In this document: in pieces, positions 1-7,202 of the stretch
Position numbering within the stretch: position 1 is the first letter of the stretch
How the letters are laid out: each line of letters begins with the position of its first letter
Assembly: GCA_945913285.1 (NCBI GenBank)
Contig: CAMEDD010000005.1
Span: 1-64,000, forward strand
DNA length: 64,000 nucleotides
Origin: Candidatus Sulfopaludibacter sp. SbA3
Lineage (GTDB): Bacteria; Pseudomonadota; Alphaproteobacteria; Caulobacterales; Hyphomonadaceae
Reading direction: 5' to 3'
Translations under genes and position numbers: made by a program
Notes under the pieces: generated by a model
What the model was told of the DNA's origin: nothing
Database searches by the model: none
What the model saw: the letters and a program-made list of their open reading frames with translations, nothing else

Positions 1-1940
1 CCGCCATCGATCACGCCCTGCCGGAAGGCCGCATCGTCGCGCTTCCAGACGCGCACCTGCTCGATCGGCCGTGTCGAGAGGCGCAGGTAAACCGAGCCGC
101 CAGTTTCGTCGCGCAGCCAGGTGCGCTCGTCGGGGTCACTTTCGCCGCCCCGCTGCAGGTAATCGAGGCTCCAGTCCATGATGATCGAGAGTTCGTCGAG
201 GAAAGCGGGCTCGAACGAGACGAGCCCGTCCTGGCTCATGCCGATCAGCTGCGCACCGATCGATTGGTGCGCGCCGCCTTCCGGCGCCAGCGTCACGCCG
301 CTCGGCGTGCCGGCGATGATGAAGCGCGCATCCTGATAGCAGGCATAGTTCAGCGCATCGAGGCCGCGCGCAATGAACGGGTCATACACCGTGCCGATGG
401 GAATCAGCCGCTCGCCGAACAGCGAGTGTGACAGCCCGGCCGCGCCGAGTAACAGGAAGAGGTTCATCTCGGCGATGCCGAGTTCGATATGCTGGCCTTC
501 CGGCGAGAAATTCCATTTCTGCGCCGACGGGATCTTCTCGTCCCGGAACGTATCCGCCAAAGCCTCGCGCGCGAAGAGCCCGCGCCGGTTCACCCAGGGC
601 CCGAGATTGGTCGAGACCGTCACATCCGGGGAGGTCGTCAATATGCGGCGGGAGAGGTCCGTATCGGCCTTGGCATGCGCATCCAGGATCTTACCGAAGC
701 CGGCCTGCGTGGACAGCATCTCATCATTGAGGAAAACCGGGCCGGGGGAGGGAACAGCCGGCGAATGGTAGCGCCGCGGCCCCGCCGCAAAGAACGGTAC
801 ATCCGCCAGGAACGCTTGGATCGCATGCGGATTTTCAAGGCCCGCGTGCGGTTCCCACTCTTCGCCGGAGGCAATCCCCATCAGCGTCTGGAACTCGGCC
901 ATCTGCGCCTTGGTCATCAGGCCGGAATGGTTGTCCTTATGGCCCGCCAGCGGCGTGCCCCAGCCCTTGATCGTATAGGCGAGGAATACGGTTGGTGTCT
1001 CGTCGCGGGCCCGGTCGAAGGCTCCGCAGAGCGTCTGAAGACACTGGCCGCCCAGGTTGTTCATCAGTGCGCTGAGCTCAGCGTCGGAGCGCTTCTCGAT
1101 CAACGCCGTCACATCGCCCTGATCGCCAATGTCATCCAGCAGCCGTTTGCGCCAGGCCGAGCCGCCGAGATAAGTCAGCGCCGAATAGAGCGAGTTGGGG
1201 CAGGCTTCGATCCAGTCCTTCAGGCGCGACCCGCCCCGCTCCTCGAAAGCGGTCCGTTGCAACGCCCCGAAGCGCAAAACTTCCACGCGCCATCCGAACG
1301 CCTTGAAGATTGCCTCCACCCGCGCCCAAAGGCCTTCATGCACGACGCCGTCAAGGCTCTGGCGGTTATAGTCGATGATCCACCAGGTATTGCGCAGGCC
1401 GTGCTTCCAGCCTTCCTGCAGGCATTCGTACACGTTGCCTTCATCCAGCTCGGCGTCGCCGACCAGCGCCACCATCCGCCCGGTTTTGCGCGCGCCCGAC
1501 CCAAGCTGCGTCCACGGACGGGCAATGAGATAGTCCTGGATGATCGAGGCAAACGCCGTCTCTGCCACGCCGAGGCCGACCGAGCCCGTGGAGAAGTCCA
1601 CGTCGTCGATGTCCTTCGTCCGCGAGGGATAGGATTGCGCGCCGCCATAGCCGCGGAAGTTCTCGAGCTTTTCGCGCGTCTGGTTGCCCATCAGGTAGTG
1701 CATCGCGTGGAACAAGGGCGCCGCGTGCGGCTTCACGGCCACCCGGTCTTCCGGCCGCAACACATGAAAATAGAGCGCCGTGAGGATCGACACCATCGAG
1801 GCGCAGGAGGCCTGGTGCCCGCCGACCTTGACGTCGTCGTCTTCCTTTTCCCGAAGGTGGTTGGCGTTATGAACGGTCCAGGCCGCCAGCCAGAGCAGGC
1901 GCTGCTCGAGGGCTTTGAGATGATCGAGTTCGGTTGTCAT
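1..1940 (-). CDS. Transketolase / homodimeric pyruvate dehydrogenase E1-like protein (partial)
   Basis: Thiamine-diphosphate enzyme of the transketolase/AceE-like superfamily, which acts on 2-oxo acids or ketoses in central carbon metabolism. The first 646 codons are visible and the gene runs off the left edge, so it lacks its C-terminus (family members are roughly 780-800 residues). GGHQASCAS near residues 40-48 and the diphosphate/Mg-binding run GDAELDEGN (161-169), followed by IIDYN about 20 residues later, match the TPP fold. The pyrimidine-domain stretch with ELGIAEMN is also present. The start is the ATG at 1940. The exact substrate cannot be told from the sequence. The resemblance is to the long single-chain E1 group rather than to the Calvin/pentose-phosphate transketolase. 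Confidence 0.85.
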   Translation of the reverse strand, partial: MTTELDHLKALEQRLLWLAAWTVHNANHLREKEDDDVKVGGHQASCASMVSILTALYFHVLRPEDRVAVKPHAAPLFHAMHYLMGNQTREKLENFRGYGGAQSYPSRTKDIDDVDFSTGSVGLGVAETAFASIIQDYLIARPWTQLGSGARKTGRMVALVGDAELDEGNVYECLQEGWKHGLRNTWWIIDYNRQSLDGVVHEGLWARVEAIFKAFGWRVEVLRFGALQRTAFEERGGSRLKDWIEACPNSLYSALTYLGGSAWRKRLLDDIGDQGDVTALIEKRSDAELSALMNNLGGQCLQTLCGAFDRARDETPTVFLAYTIKGWGTPLAGHKDNHSGLMTKAQMAEFQTLMGIASGEEWEPHAGLENPHAIQAFLADVPFFAAGPRRYHSPAVPSPGPVFLNDEMLSTQAGFGKILDAHAKADTDLSRRILTTSPDVTVSTNLGPWVNRRGLFAREALADTFRDEKIPSAQKWNFSPEGQHIELGIAEMNLFLLLGAAGLSHSLFGERLIPIGTVYDPFIARGLDALNYACYQDARFIIAGTPSGVTLAPEGGAHQSIGAQLIGMSQDGLVSFEPAFLDELSIIMDWSLDYLQRGGESDPDERTWLRDETGGSVYLRLSTRPIEQVRVWKRDDAAFRQGVIDG

Positions 1941-1997
1941 GCCCCAAGGTAAAGCAGGGCCGGCGGCAAGTCTATGGCGCGCGCCTCTACGGCGTGT

Positions 1998-2324
1998 TCA
2001 GTCCCGGCCGCGCTTTGCCTTGTCGAACATGTCGGTCAGCGTCGTGCCTGGCATCCGGTTCATTGTCTGCATCCAGCCCGGCATACCCTTCAGCATGTCG
2101 GCGGTGTCTGACCAGCGGCGCACGTTCGCGTCCGCAGCGCGCTGAAACGCCTCGCGCATGTAGTTCTCGTCCTTGGCGTCAAAGCCGTCCGAAAGGGTAA
2201 TCGAAGACAGGCTCATCATGCTCTTCTGCATGGTCAGAAGCGTGTCGAGCGACGCGGCGGTCACCGCCGTGTACGTCCGCCAGGAATTCAGCCACAGGTC
2301 CATCATTTCCCGGTCCCCAATCAT
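1998..2324 (-). CDS. Small phasin-like helical protein
   Basis: A 108-residue protein without signal peptide or membrane helix. It is rich in Met, Ala and amphipathic helix-forming stretches (DLWLNSWRTYTAV near the N-terminus; two MQK/MMS segments). Size and composition resemble small phasins that coat polyhydroxyalkanoate granules, but no diagnostic motif is visible. The ATG at 2324 is preferred over the longer in-frame start at 2366, because a G-rich stretch (TTGGGGGTCAA) sits just upstream and the extra residues look non-coding. It is divergent from murI. A TGCA-C-TGCA palindrome lies in the shared upstream region and would suit a PhaR-type regulator. The function is a guess. Confidence 0.6.
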   Translation of the reverse strand: MIGDREMMDLWLNSWRTYTAVTAASLDTLLTMQKSMMSLSSITLSDGFDAKDENYMREAFQRAADANVRRWSDTADMLKGMPGWMQTMNRMPGTTLTDMFDKAKRGRD

Positions 2325-2456
2325 TTGACCCCCAACGTTAGTCTGCGATAGTGCAGTGCACAACAAGTTTCGTGCCGCGGCTTGTGCTGAAATCTCCGCC
2401 CGGCCCCGCCATGGCCCCGATTGCGCCGCGTCCGAATGTGCTTAGTTTCCTCCGAG

Positions 2457-3326
2457 ATGCCCCAGGCCGTGCCCTACACCTTCGAACCCTCACCCGCGCG
2501 GGGCCGGGTGCTCGTCTTCGATTCCGGCATCGGCGGTCTCACGGTTGCTGCTGAAATCCGCGCCCTCGGGCCACGTCTTTCGGTCCACTATGCGGCTGAT
2601 ACCGCCTTTTTCCCATATGGGGACAAGTCGGACGAAGCGCTGCGCGATCGCCTGCCGCGCGTCGCGAAAGCGCTCGTCGATACCGTCCAGCCGGATGTGT
2701 TCGTCATCGCCTGTAACACGGCCAGCACGCTCGCCCTCGCCGAAGTGCGCGCCGCGCTCGCAATCCCTGTGGTTGGCACCGTGCCCGCCATCAAGCCGGC
2801 CGCGAAGCTCACCGAGACCGGCACAATTGGCCTGCTCGCCACGCCCGGCACGATCCGGCGCGCTTATACGGCCAGGCTCATCGAGGAGTTCGCCGCGGGC
2901 AAGCGCGTCATCCTGCATGGTAGTCTCGAACTGGTGAAACTCGCCGAAGCCCATGCGCGCGGCGAAGACGTGCCAACCGAGGCCTATGCCGCCGCGCAGG
3001 CCCCGCTCTTTGACGCCGAAGGCGGCGGCGAGATCGACACCATCGTGCTTGCCTGCACGCATTTCCCTCTTGTGCGCGGCCAGCTCATCGCCACCGCGCC
3101 GCGCCCGGTTTCCTACATCGATTCAGGCGCCGCAATTGCTCGTCAGACCATCCGTGTGCTGCCGGAAAATACTCATTCCGGCGGTCAGGGAGGAACAGCC
3201 TGCCTCACCCGCCCGCCGGACGAGACGGACGGCATTTCGCGCGTCCTCAGACGTTACGGATTTCCGGAACTTCAGTTCGTGGCTTTCGACCCGAACGCAA
3301 CGACTTCGGCCGATGCCGCGCCGTAG
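2457..3326 (+). CDS. murI: Glutamate racemase
   Basis: Interconverts L- and D-glutamate for peptidoglycan synthesis in the cytosol. The 289-residue length is normal. The Asp/Glu racemase signatures are present: FDSGIGG (residues 21-27) with the catalytic Asp, the first catalytic Cys in ACNTAST (Cys85) and the second in ACTHFPLV (Cys199). The ATG at 2457 places the first conserved strand at residue 18. An upstream in-frame start at 2421 would add 12 atypical residues. The 3' end overlaps the convergent ornithine decarboxylase gene by 55 bp. Confidence 0.95.
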   Translation: MPQAVPYTFEPSPARGRVLVFDSGIGGLTVAAEIRALGPRLSVHYAADTAFFPYGDKSDEALRDRLPRVAKALVDTVQPDVFVIACNTASTLALAEVRAALAIPVVGTVPAIKPAAKLTETGTIGLLATPGTIRRAYTARLIEEFAAGKRVILHGSLELVKLAEAHARGEDVPTEAYAAAQAPLFDAEGGGEIDTIVLACTHFPLVRGQLIATAPRPVSYIDSGAAIARQTIRVLPENTHSGGQGGTACLTRPPDETDGISRVLRRYGFPELQFVAFDPNATTSADAAP

Positions 3327-4465
3327 AGGCTCGGCCAAGGCGCATCCTGCACGGCGATCGTGTCTGCTTCACCGAAGCCGTTGAACTTCGTCGCCATCGC
3401 GCGGCCATAGGCGCCGATATTGCCGAACTCGATATAGTCGCCTTCCGTCAGGCCGGCCGGCAGCCAGACGGTTTCCGCCAGCTTGTCGGTCGAGTCGCAG
3501 GTCGGACCGTACACGGTGTATTCCACCATGCGGCCAAGCTTGCGGCCATCGCCCGAGACGGCGCGGATCGGGAAGTTCCAGCGCTCGTGCACTGCGTCGT
3601 AGAGCGAGCCGTACGAGCCGTCGTTGATGTAGAGCGTCTTGCCTTTGGCAAGATCGACCCGCACCAGCAGGCTCTCGGCTTCGGCAACCAGCGCACGGCC
3701 GGGCTCGCACCACAGTTCGGCGTTCTCGAGAACGAACATGTTCTCGAACGAGCGCATCACCATCGTGACATAGTCGTCCATGTCCGGCGGGGTCTTGTCG
3801 CCATAGATCGCCGGGAAGCCGCCGCCGACATCCACGATGTCCACGGTGACACCGGCATCAATGATGACGCGGCTTGCGTCCGCCATGGCCAGAGCCCAGG
3901 CCGACGGCTTCATCGCCTGGCTTCCGACGTGGAATGACACGCCGACTTCGTCCGCATGACGGCGGGCGAGACGCAGGATTTCTGCGGCTTCGTCGGCCTG
4001 CGCGCCAAACTTGTTAGACAGCGGCAGGGCCGAACCTTCGCAAGACACGGCAATACGAACGAGGATCGTCAGATCCTTCGCATAGCCGGTGGCTTCGAGG
4101 ATCTTGTTCAGCTCGGCTACGGTGTCGGTCACGAAGATGCGCACGCCAAAGCTCTCGTAGGCGCGTTTGATCGCGTGACGCGGTTTCACCGGGTGCAGGA
4201 ACGCGATTCGCGCGCCGGGGAAACGGCCGTGAATGAGTTCGATCTCTTTCTCGGAAGCCGCATCAAAGCTGCGGATACCGGCGTCCCAGAGGGCGTCGAG
4301 CACGTGCGGGGCAGGGTTTGCCTTTACGGCATAAAATGCCTGGGCCGGGAATTTCTCCACGAACCAGCGGGCAGCGGCCGCGACGCGTTGCGGGCGGAAA
4401 CAATAGACCGGGAGTTCCGGTTGAACTGAACGCACAATATTATACGGGGTAGCGTAAGTGTGCAT
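3272..4465 (-). CDS. Ornithine/lysine decarboxylase, fold III (alanine-racemase type)
   Basis: PLP-dependent decarboxylase making putrescine (or cadaverine), the first step of polyamine synthesis, in the cytosol. The 397 residues carry the PLP lysine in FYAVKANP (Lys48), VDVGGGFP (212-219), the phosphate-binding WCEPGR (252-257) and the active-site PTCDSTD (Cys323, Asp324), all typical of bacterial/eukaryotic fold-III ornithine decarboxylases. The start at 4465 is fixed by GGAGG nine bases upstream. The last 18 codons overlap murI on the other strand, so the C-terminal tail after SLYG is an unusual extension. A consensus-like promoter lies 107-135 bp upstream, leaving a leader of about 100 nt that may be regulatory. 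Confidence 0.92.
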   Translation of the reverse strand: MHTYATPYNIVRSVQPELPVYCFRPQRVAAAARWFVEKFPAQAFYAVKANPAPHVLDALWDAGIRSFDAASEKEIELIHGRFPGARIAFLHPVKPRHAIKRAYESFGVRIFVTDTVAELNKILEATGYAKDLTILVRIAVSCEGSALPLSNKFGAQADEAAEILRLARRHADEVGVSFHVGSQAMKPSAWALAMADASRVIIDAGVTVDIVDVGGGFPAIYGDKTPPDMDDYVTMVMRSFENMFVLENAELWCEPGRALVAEAESLLVRVDLAKGKTLYINDGSYGSLYDAVHERWNFPIRAVSGDGRKLGRMVEYTVYGPTCDSTDKLAETVWLPAGLTEGDYIEFGNIGAYGRAMATKFNGFGEADTIAVQDAPWPSLYGAASAEVVAFGSKATN

Positions 4466-4565
4466 GACACCTAACCTCCAAAGGGCTTCAAACCAGCTTT
4501 GGGCGTTAGTACAGGGGGCCCCCCTTTTTGTCGGGTTAGCCCAGATGTCCGCCACATCAATTTCG
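4466..4565 (-). promoter_or_regulatory. Long G/C-structured leader of the ornithine decarboxylase gene (speF-type leader candidate)
   Basis: From the predicted transcription start (about 4565) to the ATG lie about 100 nt. They include a self-complementary GGGGGGCCCCC block and a repeated GGGCTAAC / AACGCCC / AAGCCC pattern before the GGAGG. Alphaproteobacterial ornithine decarboxylase genes are known to carry a conserved structured 5' leader (the speF motif). Position and gene fit that class, but I could not align it to the published consensus, so the identity is inference. Confidence 0.4.
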
Positions 4566-4571
4566 AAATTG

Positions 4572-4600
4572 CATTTAGAGCGTAAAGCCCGGGCGTGCAA
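4572..4600 (-). promoter_or_regulatory. Housekeeping-type promoter for ornithine decarboxylase
   Basis: On the minus strand TTGCAC (4600-4595) and TAAATG (4577-4572) are separated by 17 bp, close to the -35/-10 consensus. It points into the ornithine decarboxylase leader. Confidence 0.55.
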
Positions 4601-4624
4601 GAAGTTTTTTCGAGTTACATGTCT

Positions 4625-4643
4625 GTGTCACAAATCTGTCGCC
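4625..4643 (+). promoter_or_regulatory. PHO box (PhoB operator) upstream of pstS-like gene
   Basis: GTGTCACAAATCTGTCGCC matches the PhoB direct-repeat consensus (CTGTCATAAATCTGTCACA type) at about 15 of 19 positions, with the two TGTC half sites 11 bp apart. It lies 89 bp before the start of a phosphate-binding lipoprotein, where a PhoB-activated -35 region would be. Confidence 0.7.
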
Positions 4644-4731
4644 TGATTTGGCAGTCAGTGTCACGCGCGGCACGTATGGCGAAAGGGTAAATCCTGCGAT
4701 ATCCCCGGCCAAACTGAGTGGAGACGATAGA

Positions 4732-5838
4732 ATGATGATGGGCTTCCTGAAAACTGTGATCCCGGCCGCCATGATCCTGGCTGCCGCCGCCTGCGGTCAA
4801 AGCGACCTGTCGAAACTTGAAGACGTTTCGGCCGAAGCGCCAGTTGCGGCTGCAGCCCCGTCTGACCAGAAAATCAAGATTGTCGGCTCCTCGACCGTGG
4901 CGCCGTTCTCCCGCACGATCGCAGAACGCTTCGGCGCCACGACCAGCTTTGACACGCCGATCGTCGAATCGACCGGCACAGGCGGCGGCTTCAAAGCCTT
5001 TTGCGCCGGTGTCGGCCCGGCCCAGCCGTCCATCGCCAACGCCTCTCGCCCGATCAAGGATTCCGAACGCAATCTCTGTATCGCTGCCGGCGTCAACAAC
5101 ATCACCGAAATCCCGCTCGGCTATGACGGCATCGTTATCGCGAATGCCAAGGAAGGCCCGCTGTTCGACCTGACCAAACGCGAGCTCTTCCTCGCCCTCG
5201 CCAAGGACATCCCGGACGGACAGGGCGGCTTCAAGCCCAATCCCTACAAGATGTGGAACGAAGTGAACCCGGCTTTGCCCGCCAAGCCCATCCTTGTGCT
5301 CGGCCCACCGCCCACATCCGGCACGCGCGACGCCTTCGTAGAACTCGGCATGGAACTCGGCGCGCTGCAAATCCCGGAATTCGCCGCTCTGAAGGAATCC
5401 GACGAAGCAGCCTTCAAGGAACGCGCCCATACGGTGCGCACGGACGATTCGTGGGTTGATTTCGGCGAAAACGACTCCGCGATCGTGCAGTCGCTCGTCA
5501 AATCGCCCGACGCCATCGGCATCCTTGGCTTCTCCTTCCTTGAACAGAACGGTGACCGCGTGAAAGGCGGCCTCCTCGGCGGCGTCGAGCCGACCTTCGA
5601 GAACATCACCAACGGCCAATACGGCCTCGCCCGCGTCATGTATTTCTACGTCAAGGACCAGAACATTCCGCTCGTCCCGGGTCTCGCCGATTTCGTGGTG
5701 GAATCGGTCAGTGACGGCGCCGCCGGCATCGATGGCTATATGATCGAAAAGGGCCTCATCCCGCTCCACGAGGTCGAGCTTGGCAAGGCCCAGGAAGTGG
5801 CGGCGACGCTGAAAGCCGGCACGGCCGTCTCGCCCTGA
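4732..5838 (+). CDS. Phosphate ABC transporter substrate-binding lipoprotein (PstS-like)
   Basis: Periplasmic phosphate-binding component of a high-affinity uptake system. The 368 residues begin with a lipoprotein signal peptide (lipobox ILAAAAC, Cys21), then a short linker and the PstS-type opening IVGSSTVAPFSRTIAERF. STGTGGGFKAFCAG and later PTSGTRDAF match the phosphate-coordinating loops of the PBP-like fold. The ATG at 4732 is chosen because it places the signal peptide at the N-terminus; an upstream in-frame start adds 28 unlikely residues. The PHO box upstream supports phosphate-starvation control. No pstCAB genes follow: the next gene is convergent. The other transporter parts must therefore be elsewhere, or this is an accessory PstS/SphX-type binding protein. 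Confidence 0.85.
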   Translation: MMMGFLKTVIPAAMILAAAACGQSDLSKLEDVSAEAPVAAAAPSDQKIKIVGSSTVAPFSRTIAERFGATTSFDTPIVESTGTGGGFKAFCAGVGPAQPSIANASRPIKDSERNLCIAAGVNNITEIPLGYDGIVIANAKEGPLFDLTKRELFLALAKDIPDGQGGFKPNPYKMWNEVNPALPAKPILVLGPPPTSGTRDAFVELGMELGALQIPEFAALKESDEAAFKERAHTVRTDDSWVDFGENDSAIVQSLVKSPDAIGILGFSFLEQNGDRVKGGLLGGVEPTFENITNGQYGLARVMYFYVKDQNIPLVPGLADFVVESVSDGAAGIDGYMIEKGLIPLHEVELGKAQEVAATLKAGTAVSP

Positions 5839-5854
5839 ACTCAACTCGCGCATG

Positions 5855-5878
5855 CCTTCTCTCGCAAGCGGGAGAAGG
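5855..5878. repeat. Palindromic hairpin between convergent genes
   Basis: CCTTCTC (5855-5861) pairs with GAGAAGG (5872-5878), and the stem continues as CGC/GCG around an AA loop. Such CCTTCTCCCGC...GCGGGAGAAGG palindromes are common between genes in alphaproteobacteria. It could act as a bidirectional terminator, but there is no U tract. Confidence 0.5.
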
Positions 5879-5892
5879 GGCGAGGCCAGCGC

Positions 5893-7002
5893 CTACTGCC
5901 CCGTCGCCTCAACAACGGGCTTGCGTCTCCGGATTCGGATCTTGTGCCAGAAGCGCCGGCGCAGGGGCGGCGGTAAGGGCTGCAGGTTTTCGAGGAAAAC
6001 TTCCGCGCACGCCCGCCAGCTATAGGTCTCCGCGTGCGCGCGCGCCGTCGCGCGGTTCAGCGTCAGGCAATCCATCGCGCCCTTGGCAAGATCACCGTCC
6101 AGCGGCGTGATCGTGCCGGCGCCGGAGCCCGGGATCACATCGCGCGGGCCGGTGGCATCGAACGCCGCAACCGGGGTGCCCGCCGCCATCGCTTCCAGTA
6201 CGACCAGTCCAAACGTGTCCGTCAGGCTCGGGAACACGAACACATCCGCGCTCGCATAGATCGCCGCAAGTTCCTCGCCGAACCGGGCGCCCGGGAACAC
6301 CGCGTCCTTGTACTTGCGCTTCAGCTCTTCCAGTTGCGGCCCGTCGCCCACAATCACCTTCGTGCCGGGTAGGTTCAGCTCGGCGAACGCCTCGATATTC
6401 TTTTCGACCGCGACACGCCCGACATTCAGGAAGATCGGCCGCGCGAGCCCGGCAAACGGATCATTCGGCGCCCCTTCCGCGATACGCTTGGCCGGATGAA
6501 ATGCTTCCGTATCGACGCCCCGGCTCCACGCCACGAGGTTCGTGAACCGTTCGGCTTCAAGTTCCCGCATCAGGGACGGCGTCGCCACCATCACCTTGCC
6601 GGAATACTTGTGGAACCAGCGCACGAAGGAATAGCCCCAGCTGACCGGCACGGGGAACCGCGCGGACACGTATTCCGGAAAACGCGTGTGATAGGCGGTC
6701 GAAAAAGGGTGCTTCTCGGTCAGGCACACGGCCCGCGCTGCCATGCCGAGCGTGCCTTCGGTGGCGATATGTACGGCGTCCGGCTCGAACTCGTGGAAGA
6801 TATCGCTGATCCGCGGCCGGCCGAACAGGCCCATCTTGATCTCGGGATAGGTCGGCAGCGGCGCGGTCATGAAGCCGGCGCCCGGATGCACGATTTCCCA
6901 GACATGCCCCATCGCCTCGGTCTCGGCGATGATACGCTTCATCGTGCGCACGACGCCATTGACCTGGGGGTCCCAGGCGTCGGTGACGAGCATGATGCGC
7001 AT
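5893..7002 (-). CDS. GT4-family glycosyltransferase
   Basis: GT-B fold retaining glycosyltransferase of 369 residues. The N-terminal Rossmann half starts MRIMLVTDAWDPQVNGVVRT, with the typical GVVRT acceptor loop. The C-terminal half has FLNVGRVAVEKNIE, VIVGDGPQLEELKRKY, and the nucleotide-sugar binding ADVFVFPSLTDTFGLVVLEAMA with the E-x7-E motif. Related enzymes add mannose, glucose or sulfoquinovose to membrane lipids. The basic C-terminal tail (RRFWHKIRIRRRK) suggests contact with the inner membrane. AGGAG lies eight bases before the ATG at 7002. The acceptor cannot be named. The gene stands alone, divergent from putA across 200 bp. Confidence 0.85.
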   Translation of the reverse strand: MRIMLVTDAWDPQVNGVVRTMKRIIAETEAMGHVWEIVHPGAGFMTAPLPTYPEIKMGLFGRPRISDIFHEFEPDAVHIATEGTLGMAARAVCLTEKHPFSTAYHTRFPEYVSARFPVPVSWGYSFVRWFHKYSGKVMVATPSLMRELEAERFTNLVAWSRGVDTEAFHPAKRIAEGAPNDPFAGLARPIFLNVGRVAVEKNIEAFAELNLPGTKVIVGDGPQLEELKRKYKDAVFPGARFGEELAAIYASADVFVFPSLTDTFGLVVLEAMAAGTPVAAFDATGPRDVIPGSGAGTITPLDGDLAKGAMDCLTLNRATARAHAETYSWRACAEVFLENLQPLPPPLRRRFWHKIRIRRRKPVVEATGQ

Positions 7003-7202
7003 TGCAGCTCCTGGTGAGCGTTGCTGTCGGGGGCCCCTTTGGGCCGTTCGCGGCGCAATGTGGCGGCGTTGCGCCCGGGCGTAAAGGGGCCGACTGCCGT
7101 CAAATTCCGCTCGCAGAGGGCGCCGTCCACAGGTATCTTCATGCTTCACCTGCTTTGGCAGGCGCAAATCCTTGCCTCTTTTCCAGTGAGCCGCCGATTC
7201 TC

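Noticed and set aside
489-1952. A 487-codon open frame on the + strand opposite the transketolase-like gene
   Set aside because: High-GC antisense shadow: the translation is Arg/Pro/Ala/His-rich with no motif, while the opposite strand has clear TPP-enzyme motifs.
5855-5878. Intrinsic terminator of the pstS-like gene
   Set aside because: The stem is good but no U tract follows on either strand, so it is recorded as a palindrome only.
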